Positions 44,896 to 52,758 of a stretch of 64,000 nucleotides of DNA are shown here, piece after piece. The translations under genes and the position numbers were made by a program. Source of the stretch: Altererythrobacter sp. CAU 1644 (GTDB lineage: Bacteria; Pseudomonadota; Alphaproteobacteria; Sphingomonadales; Sphingomonadaceae); contig NZ_CP121106.1 in the NCBI RefSeq assembly GCF_029623755.1, positions 1,003,001-1,067,000 on the forward strand. Direction: 5' to 3'. Below the pieces are notes generated by a model. The model saw only the letters and a program-made list of their open reading frames with translations. It ran no database searches and was not told where the DNA came from. The stretch's first letter is position 1. Each line of letters opens with the position of its first letter.

Positions 44896-45561
44896 ATGAA
44901 CATCTTGCATTCTCTTACCCAACGCCCGTTGCGTGCCGCCCTGGCCGCGGCGCTGGCCGTCGGTTTGCCGGTGGCCGCCCTGACCGCCCCTGCCAGCCCG
45001 GCGGCTGCCCAGCAGGACGATCTCGACCGCGCGGTGACCGCTCTGCGCGGAATCTCCACCATGAAGGCGGATTTCACCCAGACCGACCGGCAAGGCCAGG
45101 TCGCGCGCGGGGTGATGACGCTCAAACGTCCGGGCAAGATCCGTTTCGAGTACGAGAAAAGCATCCCGATGCTGGTCGTCTCGAACGGCAAGTCGCTCTA
45201 CATGATCGACTACGAGGTCGACCAGGTCCAGCGCTGGCCGATCAGGCGTTCGCCGCTCGGCGCGCTGCTCGACCCCAATCGCGACGTGAAGAAGTACGGC
45301 AAGCTCATTCCGACCAGCAATCCCGACGTGGTGAGCATCGAAGTGCGCGATTCGAGCCGTCCGGAATTCGGCGTGATCACGATGATCTTCGTGCGAAGCT
45401 CCTCCGCACCCGGTGGGCTCCAGCTGACGAATTGGGTTGCGCTCGATTCCCAGAATCACCGCACGACCGTCAAGCTCCGTAACCATCGTTACGGAGTCGC
45501 CGTCTCTGACAGCGCCTTCACCTTCAAGGATCCGCGCCGCACGTCTCGTCGCCCACGGTGA
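44896..45561 (+). CDS. lolA: Outer-membrane lipoprotein carrier protein LolA
   Basis: A 221-residue periplasmic carrier that brings lipoproteins from the LolCDE complex to the outer membrane. The signal peptide covers about 38 residues, ending SPAAAQ. LolA hallmarks are MKADFTQTDRQGQVARGVMTLKRPGKIRFEY in parts, with hydrophobic cavity residues, and the KSIPMLVVSNGKSLYMIDY block. With lgt it gives two of the lipoprotein pathway steps in this window. In many alphaproteobacteria it lies directly after ftsK and before xthA; here it follows rpmG. Confidence 0.95.
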   Translation: MNILHSLTQRPLRAALAAALAVGLPVAALTAPASPAAAQQDDLDRAVTALRGISTMKADFTQTDRQGQVARGVMTLKRPGKIRFEYEKSIPMLVVSNGKSLYMIDYEVDQVQRWPIRRSPLGALLDPNRDVKKYGKLIPTSNPDVVSIEVRDSSRPEFGVITMIFVRSSSAPGGLQLTNWVALDSQNHRTTVKLRNHRYGVAVSDSAFTFKDPRRTSRRPR

Positions 45562-45627
45562 ACGGCTGGACCGTAATTCGTTGTACGAACGCGACAAGAC
45601 GCTGCGCGCTGTTCATTTACAGGAAAG

Positions 45628-45773
45628 CCACGGGAGCGTAGTCTCCTAATCCAAGGCGGACGAAGCGGGTTTCCCCCCTGTTGCCCGATCTTCATCAAGA
45701 TCCGCCTTGGCCAAGCGTGACGAACGCTCAAAAAGAACCCTCGTGCCAATGCCCCCGGCGCGAGGGTTTTTTT
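45628..45773 (+). ncRNA. Candidate structured small RNA or 3' UTR RNA downstream of lolA
   Basis: Four hairpins in a row. First, GGAG-CGTAGT-CTCC at 45633-45646. Second, perfect 10-base arms CCAAGGCGGA at 45651-45660 and TCCGCCTTGG at 45701-45710, enclosing a C-rich 40-base loop with CCCCCCTG. Third, AGCGT-GACGA-ACGCT at 45714-45728. Last, the terminator hairpin at 45738. The 5' end is unknown and no clear promoter was found, so it may be made from the lolA transcript. No known family was recognised. Confidence 0.45.
45737..45773. terminator. Strong bidirectional terminator between lolA region and alkaline phosphatase
   Basis: Ten-base stem CCCTCGTGCC / GGCGCGAGGG with one G-U pair, followed by seven Ts on the plus strand, and preceded by AAAAAGAA, which supplies a U-run for the minus strand. 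It serves both the lolA side and the convergent phosphatase gene. Confidence 0.9.
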
Positions 45774-45849
45774 GTTGGGCTCGACCTGCTTGTCTTGCCT
45801 CAAGCGATGGCGCTCTCGCCCCTACCTACGTGCGATAGACGAATACGTC

Positions 45850-47283
45850 TCAATCCTTCCAGCCGAGCGCCTTGACGATGATGTCGTAGATCACGCTCTG
45901 CTCGATGACTCCGCGCACCCGCTCCGCGCCGGGCCCCGTGCCGAACAAGGCGACATCTTCACCCCCGTGGGTTTCGCTCCGCATGGGTATCGCCGCTTGC
46001 TGGCGTGCCTTGGACCCGGTTTCTGGTATTGGCCGCTCGCCCGTCACGGCGCCAGGCCCATTGGCGTAGCCCAGCGTGGTGTAGGGCTTACCGTCTGCCG
46101 CCAGCATCGGCCCGCCATCCGACTCCCCTCCGTCCTCACCGCCGCCTTCGGGCGGATGCACCAGTCCGAGAATATCGTTCCCGCGCCGGGGATAGCCGGC
46201 CATGGTGAAGACGTGGCTGTGATCGGCCGTCACCAGGATCAATGTTTCGTTTGGATCGGTGTTGTCGATCGCATACTGGATCGCGCGGGCGAACTCGATG
46301 GCTTCCTCGAGCGCATATCCCGCCTGCCCGGCGTGGTGGCCGTGATCGATCCGCCCGCTCTCGACCATCAGGTAATAGCCATCCGGGTCGCGCTCGAGCC
46401 GCCTGATCGCTTCCGCGGTCATCTGGGTCAGGGTCGGCTCGCTGCTATCGGCCTCGCGGTCGATCATGTAGGTCATGTGGCTGTTCGAAAAGAGGCCGAA
46501 CAGCGGCTTGTCGACCGGAGCCGCCGCCATTGCGGCGCCGTCTTCGACGAATGTCCCGCCGCTCAGCGCCTGCCATGCCGCCGGCAGGTCGGCATCGGCC
46601 GACAGCCGTACCCCGCGCTTGTCCGGGCCATAGAACACCGCGCGACCACCGCCGAGTGCCACATCGAAGCCGCTGCCGATCAATTGCGCCGCGATATCCT
46701 CGCATCCGAGCCCGCGCTGGTCTTCGGGAATGCTCGCATCGGCTTCCCAGTCGCGGTTGGGGATATGGGCGTAAACTGCCGCGGGCGTGGCATGGGTGAT
46801 GCGTGCCGTACTGACGATGCCGACGGCGAGCCCCTTGCGCTTGGCATCCTCGCCCAGCGTCGGCAGGCGGTGCTGGAGCGAGGCCGCGCAATCGTTGCGC
46901 GGTGCTTCCGGCCCGACCCCGATCATCCCAATGCGGGTCTTCTTGCCGGTATGCATTGCGCTGGCCGTGCCCGCGCTGTCGGGTACCTGCGCATCGGTAT
47001 TGTAGGTCTTGACCAGCGCGACATTATCGAACCGCTCGTACGACTGGACGAATTCCTCGCCGCTCTGGCCGAGCTTTTGCCCCGCATAGATGCGCGCGGC
47101 GGTGATGGTCGAGATGCCCATGCCGTCACCGATGAAGAGGATGACCTTCTTCGCTTTGGCCGGCGCGGTGGCAGGCGCGACCGGGGCGCTGGCCAGGGGC
47201 GCGCCGGCTTCGGCCGTGGCGCAGGCCGCAAGCGGCATGGCCAGCGCTACAGCCAGGGCGAGAGATTTGGTGCGACTGGTCAT
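45850..47283 (-). CDS. Alkaline phosphatase, predicted lipoprotein
   Basis: A 477-residue PhoA-superfamily phosphatase. The N-terminus has a lipobox (LAMPLAACATAEAG), so it is probably anchored in the outer or inner membrane. Metal and catalytic motifs: LFIGDGMGISTITAAR, the nucleophile serine in VPDSAGTASAMHTGKKT, SGRIDHGHHAG and VTADHSHVFTMAGYP. It releases phosphate from organic esters. AAGGAGA precedes the ATG at 47283; the longer frame upstream covers xthA on the other strand and is rejected. No clear Pho box was recognised. Confidence 0.93.
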   Translation of the reverse strand: MTSRTKSLALAVALAMPLAACATAEAGAPLASAPVAPATAPAKAKKVILFIGDGMGISTITAARIYAGQKLGQSGEEFVQSYERFDNVALVKTYNTDAQVPDSAGTASAMHTGKKTRIGMIGVGPEAPRNDCAASLQHRLPTLGEDAKRKGLAVGIVSTARITHATPAAVYAHIPNRDWEADASIPEDQRGLGCEDIAAQLIGSGFDVALGGGRAVFYGPDKRGVRLSADADLPAAWQALSGGTFVEDGAAMAAAPVDKPLFGLFSNSHMTYMIDREADSSEPTLTQMTAEAIRRLERDPDGYYLMVESGRIDHGHHAGQAGYALEEAIEFARAIQYAIDNTDPNETLILVTADHSHVFTMAGYPRRGNDILGLVHPPEGGGEDGGESDGGPMLAADGKPYTTLGYANGPGAVTGERPIPETGSKARQQAAIPMRSETHGGEDVALFGTGPGAERVRGVIEQSVIYDIIVKALGWKD

Positions 47284-47385
47284 CGGTGGGTTCTCCTTTG
47301 CCGCCTCGCTATCCATTTCGAATGTGACGCGAAAGCGAAAGTTGTAGGCTGGACCCACCGCCGCACCGTCCCTAAGTCGTCTCCC

Positions 47386-48180
47386 ATGGTCTCTATCGCA
47401 ACTTGGAATATCAATTCGGTTCGCCTGCGCCTGCCGATCGTCGAGCGATTGCTGCAGGAGGAAGCGCCCGATGTGCTGTGCCTGCAGGAAATCAAGTGCC
47501 AGGAACACCAGTTCCCGGCGCAGGCGCTGGCCGATCTCGGCTATGTCCACCAGGCGATCCACGGGCAAAAGGGCTATCACGGCGTCGCCACTGTCAGCCG
47601 CATTCCGTTGAAGGAATTTTCGCGCCACGACTGGCAGGACAATGGCGAGGCCCGCCACGTCGGGGTCGAACTGCTCGGGCCGGGCCAGGGCATGGTGATC
47701 GAGAATGTCTATGTCCCGGCGGGCGGGGACGAGCCCGATCGCACGATCAACGCCAAGTTCGGGCAGAAGCTCGATTTCCTCGAACGGATGACGCGCTGGG
47801 CCGACGCGGTCGATCGCCCCACGCTGATCGTCGGTGATTTCAATATCGCCCCGCTCGAAAGCGACGTCTGGAATCACAAGCAACTGCTCAAGGTCGTCAG
47901 CCACACGCCGATCGAAGTCGACACACTTCAGCGCTTCAAGGACGCGCATGGCTGGACCGATATCGGGCGCGAGCATATCCGCGATCCCGATCGCTATTAC
48001 AGCTGGTGGAGCTACCGCGCGAAGGACTGGAAAGCGAACGATCGCGGACGGCGGCTCGATCACATGTGGGCCAGCCCCGATCTGGCGAAACAGGCGGGAC
48101 GGCACTGGCTGCGCGAGGACGCGCGCGATTGGGACAAGCCGAGCGACCACATCCCACTGTTCACGGAGTTCAATCTCTGA
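47386..48180 (+). CDS. xthA: Exodeoxyribonuclease III
   Basis: A 264-residue EEP-family nuclease that repairs abasic sites. It has ATWNINSVRLRLP, the metal glutamate in CLQEIKCQE, catalytic motifs VGDFNIAP and a C-terminal DHIPLFTEF. Length is normal. It diverges from the phosphatase gene across about 102 bases. Its TGA stop overlaps a CTG that begins the ribA reading frame, in the sequence CTGA. Confidence 0.96.
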   Translation: MVSIATWNINSVRLRLPIVERLLQEEAPDVLCLQEIKCQEHQFPAQALADLGYVHQAIHGQKGYHGVATVSRIPLKEFSRHDWQDNGEARHVGVELLGPGQGMVIENVYVPAGGDEPDRTINAKFGQKLDFLERMTRWADAVDRPTLIVGDFNIAPLESDVWNHKQLLKVVSHTPIEVDTLQRFKDAHGWTDIGREHIRDPDRYYSWWSYRAKDWKANDRGRRLDHMWASPDLAKQAGRHWLREDARDWDKPSDHIPLFTEFNL

Positions 48181-49253
48181 ACGCGCCTCCGCCTTCCCCA
48201 AGCCCGGCGAGGCGCGCGGCGCTGGCGGTCGACGCCTTGCGGCACGGCTGGCCGATCGCCTTCGAGGGTGGGCCGATCTTGCTGCCGGTCGAAACCTCGA
48301 TCGCGCGGGAAGCGACCAGCCCGCTGATGCTGATTTCAGCGGCGCGTGGGGCAACGCTCAAGCTAGCCAACCAGCGCGAGGCCGCCGAGCCGCACGCTCC
48401 GGTGCTGATCCGCGGCGGCGAGCCGCTCGACCTGCGCACCGCCCTGCCGATTGCCGACCCCGCGCTCGACCTTGCCAACCCGCTCAAGGGCCCGTTCAAG
48501 GCCGAGCATATCGATTGGTGCGATGCGGCGCTGGCAGCGATGGAGCTGGCGCGGATCGCGGGTATCCTCCCGGCGTTCCTGGTCGATCCTGACAATGCGG
48601 GCGAAGCGCAGCCTATCTCGGCTGGCGATGTGGACGCATGGTCCGAACCCGATCGGCTCCAGATCGCGACCCGCGCGCGCCTGCCCATCGCGGCCAGCGA
48701 GACTGCGGAGATCGTTGCCTTTCGCAGCGCCGATGACACCCGCGAGCACGTCGCGCTGGTGATCGGCCGCCAGCAGGGCGATGTCGAACCGCTGGTCCGG
48801 CTCCATTCCGAATGCCTTACCGGCGATATCCTCGGCAGCCTCAAATGCGACTGCGGGCCGCAGCTCGACGCCGCGCTTGCCGCAATGGCGGCAGAGGCAG
48901 AACGCGGCGGCTGGGGCGTGCTGCTTTACATGCGGCAGGAGGGGCGCGGTATCGGCCTCGTCAACAAGCTGCGCGCTTATCGATTGCAGGACCAGGGGTT
49001 CGACACGATCGAGGCCAACCAGCGGCTCGGGCTGCCCGACGAGGCGCGCGATTTCTCGACTGCCGCACGCATGCTCGACCTGCTCGGCGTGCGCGGCATT
49101 CGCCTGATGACCAACAATCCGCGCAAGGTTGTAGCGCTCGAAAACGCAGGTGTCGCGGTCAGCGAGCGCGTGCCGCATCAATTGCCCGACAACCCGCATA
49201 ATGCGCGCTATCTCGCGACCAAGCGCGACAAGTCCGGGCATCTCCTCGGGTGA
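48177..49253 (+). CDS. ribA: GTP cyclohydrolase II
   Basis: About 358 residues. The C-terminal half is a full RibA domain: zinc ligands in CLTGDILGSLKCDCGPQ, catalytic and GTP motifs RQEGRGIGL, DTIEANQRLG and MTNNPRK. It makes the riboflavin precursor from GTP. The N-terminal 150 or so residues are a domain resembling a degenerate RibB/GTP-cyclohydrolase region seen in alphaproteobacterial homologues. The start is odd: the frame has no ATG, GTG or TTG near the xthA end. The CTG at 48177 in the CTGA overlap has GGAG eight bases upstream and gives MNAPPPSPSPARRAALAVDA. A later TTG near 48236 is the alternative. Confidence 0.9.
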   Translation: MNAPPPSPSPARRAALAVDALRHGWPIAFEGGPILLPVETSIAREATSPLMLISAARGATLKLANQREAAEPHAPVLIRGGEPLDLRTALPIADPALDLANPLKGPFKAEHIDWCDAALAAMELARIAGILPAFLVDPDNAGEAQPISAGDVDAWSEPDRLQIATRARLPIAASETAEIVAFRSADDTREHVALVIGRQQGDVEPLVRLHSECLTGDILGSLKCDCGPQLDAALAAMAAEAERGGWGVLLYMRQEGRGIGLVNKLRAYRLQDQGFDTIEANQRLGLPDEARDFSTAARMLDLLGVRGIRLMTNNPRKVVALENAGVAVSERVPHQLPDNPHNARYLATKRDKSGHLLG

Positions 49254-49750
49254 CGGCGATCTCGATCCGCCCGGAGCTGCCGCAGGATCATGCGACGATC
49301 CATCTCGTTACGGCGGCGGCATTTCGAGACGCCGAACACAGCGATGGCAGCGAGCCGCGCATCGTCGATAACCTGCGCGATGATGGCGACCTGGCGCTGT
49401 CACTGGTGGCCGAAGATGGCGCGCGCATCGTCGCGCATATTGCCTTTTCGCCCGTGACGATCGCGGACGGTACGACCGGTTGGTACGGGCTGGGCCCGAT
49501 TAGCGTGCTGCCCGAATGCCAGGGTGGCGGGATCGGATTCCGGCTGGTGCAGCGCGGGATCGCCGACATGCGCACGCTCGGCGCCCAAGGCATCGTGCTG
49601 CTGGGCGATCCGGCCTATTACGAACGCTTCGGTTTCCGGCATGAACCGCAGCTCACCTATCCCGGCCCGTCGCCCGAGTATTTCCAGTGCCTGCTGCTCG
49701 ATGAAAATTTGCCTTCAGGCGAAGTGCGCTACGCACCTGCCTTCGGCTAG
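49250..49750 (+). CDS. GNAT-family N-acetyltransferase (YhbS-like)
   Basis: A 166-residue acetyltransferase. Acetyl-CoA binding motif A is ISVLPECQGGGIGFRLVQRGI, and VLLGDPAYYERFGF is the YhbS-type motif B. Substrate unknown. GTG start overlaps the ribA stop (GTGA), so it is the last gene of the xthA-ribA-GNAT run. Its stop shares CTAG with the convergent beta-helix gene. Confidence 0.9.
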   Translation: MTAISIRPELPQDHATIHLVTAAAFRDAEHSDGSEPRIVDNLRDDGDLALSLVAEDGARIVAHIAFSPVTIADGTTGWYGLGPISVLPECQGGGIGFRLVQRGIADMRTLGAQGIVLLGDPAYYERFGFRHEPQLTYPGPSPEYFQCLLLDENLPSGEVRYAPAFG

Positions 49751-50730
49751 CGCCGGTCGTATTTCGCGATACCCGGCGCGATCTCGTTGCGCTCGATCAC
49801 CAAGCGATGCCCGGTCCAGTCGGCGACGAAGGCCGATGACCGGCTGAGCCCTGGCACGAACCGGGCGGTGTTGTCGACGATCGTCAGGCCATGCGAAGGG
49901 TGGAGGTTGTCCTCCGGCCCCACCGCGATGAAGGCCGAATAATTTTCCTTGTCGCGGCCCTGGACGAACCAGTTGCCCGCGATGCGACCAGTCGCCCCCG
50001 CCGCAAGGTCGATCATGTAGTTGCTCTCGCGCCCTTGCGCATCGTCGAAACTGTTGCCTTCGATCTCTACCCGCGCGGCGCGCGTCTTGAGGTAATGCCC
50101 CCCGGTGCCGCGTTCGAAGCGACTGCGCGTGACGCGCAGCAGGCCGTAGTCACCGGTGTAGATCGAATGCGCACAGCCGGCAGAATTCTCGCAGGTGCCA
50201 AGGCCGGAAAAGGTCGACTTGTCGATCGTGATCGCGCTGTCGGGATCGTTGGCGGTAAGGATACCTTGTTGGCTATCGACGAACCAGCTCTGGCTGATGG
50301 TGAGATCGCCTTGTTCGAGCCGGATCCCGGCACCGTTCCCGTCCTCCACGGCCATGCCGCGAAAGATGATTCCGTCGATATTTGCGCTGCGGCCCCGCAG
50401 GACCAGCGCGGCCTTCCCCTCGCAGGTTTCTTCTTCGAAGGCGACGGTGCCGCGTTGCTCGGCCCGCAGCGTGATGATGCCGCCTTCCTGGACGGCGCAT
50501 TGACGATAGACGCCCGGCGCGATCACGATGGTGCCGCGACCATTGCCGATCGCGTCCAGCGCCTGCTGCAGGTTGGCGTAGCTTCGACCGCTCTCCTCGA
50601 TCGAGAACGGGCCGCGCGCCGGCTGGGCCAGCAGTGCCGCGAGCGGTATTGCAGCAACGGCGAGCGCAATGGCCGCCGCGCCCATCCAGCCGAGCCGAAC
50701 CGGAATTGCCGAAGGAGAATCGTCGAACAT
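49747..50730 (-). CDS. Exported right-handed beta-helix repeat protein
   Basis: A 327-residue protein with an N-terminal membrane segment (MGAAAIALAVAAIPLAALLA) and then parallel beta-helix turns: regular repeats of asparagine/glycine-rich, hydrophobic-patterned segments such as ANIDGIIFRGMAVEDGNGAGI and DSAITIDKSTFSGL. The fold is typical of polysaccharide-acting enzymes and adhesins, but no catalytic set is evident. Location is probably periplasmic or cell surface. Convergent with the GNAT gene. Confidence 0.82.
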   Translation of the reverse strand: MFDDSPSAIPVRLGWMGAAAIALAVAAIPLAALLAQPARGPFSIEESGRSYANLQQALDAIGNGRGTIVIAPGVYRQCAVQEGGIITLRAEQRGTVAFEEETCEGKAALVLRGRSANIDGIIFRGMAVEDGNGAGIRLEQGDLTISQSWFVDSQQGILTANDPDSAITIDKSTFSGLGTCENSAGCAHSIYTGDYGLLRVTRSRFERGTGGHYLKTRAARVEIEGNSFDDAQGRESNYMIDLAAGATGRIAGNWFVQGRDKENYSAFIAVGPEDNLHPSHGLTIVDNTARFVPGLSRSSAFVADWTGHRLVIERNEIAPGIAKYDRR

Positions 50731-50879
50731 GGCGGAATCCCTAGCCGGAAATGGTTAACCCGCTGATAAGGCTCGCTTGGTCGCAATTTTGCCGCAATTT
50801 TACTTGGCGCAGCCGAAAACCCCATTGTATGCCCTCCCGGTCCGGACCTCGCTGCCGGAAGAAACCAGGAGATTATGCA

Positions 50880-51179
50880 ATGAAGAAGTTTTCCGCGCTG
50901 CTGGCCGTGTCCGCCGCTTCGCTGGCGCTCGCCGCATGTGGCAGCGCAGACGACGCTTCGACCGAAGCCACTGCCGACACGGTTGAAATGCCCGCCGACG
51001 AGGCGCTCGAAGGTGTGACCGAAGAGCCGGTGGCCGATGCTGATGCCAATGCCGTCGCCGAAGAAGACGACACCAATGTCAGCGTCGACGAGGCCAACGC
51101 AGCGGCAGAAGCCGCCGCCGATGTCGCTGCCGATGCTGCTGCCGCAGCAGAAGCAGCCGAGGCAGCGGCAACCGAATAA
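50880..51179 (+). CDS. Small acidic alanine-rich lipoprotein
   Basis: A 99-residue protein with a classic lipobox (SLALAACGSADDAS). The mature part is almost wholly A, E, D and T, ending in AAADVAADAAAAAEAAEAAATE, probably helical or disordered. CAGGAG precedes the ATG at 50880. Function unknown. Similar in style to the small lipoproteins at 51297 and 57930. It is separated from the next small lipoprotein by about 118 bases. Confidence 0.85.
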   Translation: MKKFSALLAVSAASLALAACGSADDASTEATADTVEMPADEALEGVTEEPVADADANAVAEEDDTNVSVDEANAAAEAAADVAADAAAAAEAAEAAATE

Positions 51180-51296
51180 GCACTGCGCCGCGCTGGCGGC
51201 TCGCGAATTCCGAAGGCCGGCGGATCGGGTGGGGACATGCTCCCCTATTCGATTCGTCGGCTTTTTCTTTTTGTCGGGCTCGCTATGGTCGATTGC

Positions 51297-51539
51297 ATGA
51301 AGCAACGCATCCCTGCCTCGCTCGCCATGTCGCTGTTGGCCCTCGCCGCCTGCGGGCCCGCCGACAATGACCCCGGCCCGGGCGGCGTGACCGTGGGGGA
51401 GGCGCGCGCGCTAGACGAGGCGGCAGAGATGATCGAGCAACGCCGCCTCCCCGAAGAGGCCCTGCCCGATACGGGCGCGGACGAAGCCCCCAAGCCTCCC
51501 GAAGTCGAGGCAGGCGACGCGCCGCCGGATGCCGGTTAG
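51297..51539 (+). CDS. Small putative lipoprotein
   Basis: An 80-residue protein with a clear lipobox (LLALAACGPADND) and a Pro/Glu/Ala-rich mature part. No domain recognised. An in-frame ATG at 51285 is also possible. It lies 31 bases before the acyl-CoA dehydrogenase operon on the same strand, but nothing shows that it is part of it. Confidence 0.72.
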   Translation: MKQRIPASLAMSLLALAACGPADNDPGPGGVTVGEARALDEAAEMIEQRRLPEEALPDTGADEAPKPPEVEAGDAPPDAG

Positions 51540-51570
51540 TTCGAGCCACACCAACGCAAGGAAAGAGCAC

Positions 51571-52749
51571 ATGGCCGACAGCGGGATGGACCCCGAGATC
51601 TTCGAACAGTTCATCGACCAGCTCGAGCGCTATGTGCGCGAGCGGCTCATCCCCGCCGAAAAGGAGGTGATCGAGAACGACCGCATCCCCGACGCCATCC
51701 TGCAGGAAATGAAGGACATGGGCCTGTTCGGCTTGACCGTGCCCGAGGAATTTGGCGGGGCAGGGCTCAACACCTCGCAATATGCGCAGGTCGTGAAGAC
51801 GATGGCCTATGCCGCGCCCGCCTATCGTTCGATCTTCTCGATCAATGTCGGCATGTTCAACTCGGCGATCAAGAATGGTGGCACCGAGGCGCAGAAGGCC
51901 GAATGGTGGCCGCGTATCGCCGCTGGCGAGATCGCCTGCTTCGGCCTGACCGAACCGGGCAGCGGATCCGACAGCGCTGCAATGCAGACCTCGGCCCGCC
52001 CCGATCCCGACGGCAATGGCTGGATCCTCAACGGGACCAAGCGCTACATCACCAATGCGCCGCATGCCTCGGTCGGGCTGATCATGGCGCGCACCGAGAA
52101 GGACAATTTGCCCAAGAACGCACATGTCAGCGCTTTCATCGTGCCGATGGACACGCCGGGCGTTTCGACCGGCAGTCCCGACAAGAAGATGGGCCAGTCC
52201 GGTTCGCATATTTCCGATGTCATGCTCGATGACGTCCACGTGAGCGGCGAAGCGCTGCTCGGCGGCGAGACGGGCCTGGGCTTCATCTTCGCGATGAAGA
52301 GCCTCGACAATGGCCGCATTTCGGTCGGCGCGGCCTCGACCGGCTATGCTCGCCGCGCACTCGACAGCGCGCTGCGCTATGCCAACGAGCGCAAGGCCTT
52401 TGGCGAGCCGATCGCCAACTTCCAGCTGATCCAGCAGATGCTCGCCGAGAGCGAGACCGAGATTTACGCCGCCGAATGCATGATGGCGGATGTCACGGCG
52501 CGCGCCGACCGCGGCGAGAACATCCTGCGCAAGGCCGCCGCCTTCAAGGTCTTCGCCAGCGAGATGTGCGGGCGCGTGGTCGACCGCGTTGTGCAGATCT
52601 ACGGCGGCGCGGGTTACCTTGCCGAATACGATGCCGAGCGGTTCTTCCGCGATGCCCGCATCTACCGCATCTACGAGGGCACCACGCAAATCCTCCAGCT
52701 CCAGATCGCCAAGCATATGCTGCGCGACTGGGCAGCGGAACACGGCTGA
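51571..52749 (+). CDS. Acyl-CoA dehydrogenase family protein
   Basis: A 392-residue FAD dehydrogenase, first of a four-gene operon. It has GLTEPGSGSDSAAMQT, the C-terminal substrate region ARIYRIYEGTTQILQLQIAK with the catalytic EGT glutamate, and VQIYGGAGYLAEYDAERFFRD. AAGGAAAGAG precedes the ATG at 51571. With the CoA-transferase, thiolase and MaoC-type hydratase that follow, it would activate an acid, oxidise, hydrate and cleave it, a beta-oxidation-like route. Confidence 0.93.
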   Translation: MADSGMDPEIFEQFIDQLERYVRERLIPAEKEVIENDRIPDAILQEMKDMGLFGLTVPEEFGGAGLNTSQYAQVVKTMAYAAPAYRSIFSINVGMFNSAIKNGGTEAQKAEWWPRIAAGEIACFGLTEPGSGSDSAAMQTSARPDPDGNGWILNGTKRYITNAPHASVGLIMARTEKDNLPKNAHVSAFIVPMDTPGVSTGSPDKKMGQSGSHISDVMLDDVHVSGEALLGGETGLGFIFAMKSLDNGRISVGAASTGYARRALDSALRYANERKAFGEPIANFQLIQQMLAESETEIYAAECMMADVTARADRGENILRKAAAFKVFASEMCGRVVDRVVQIYGGAGYLAEYDAERFFRDARIYRIYEGTTQILQLQIAKHMLRDWAAEHG

Positions 52750-52758
52750 GGCTGGCGC

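Noticed and set aside
47284..48354. Extension of the alkaline phosphatase frame to 48354
   Set aside because: It is the antisense of xthA; the lipobox start at 47283 has a good ribosome site.
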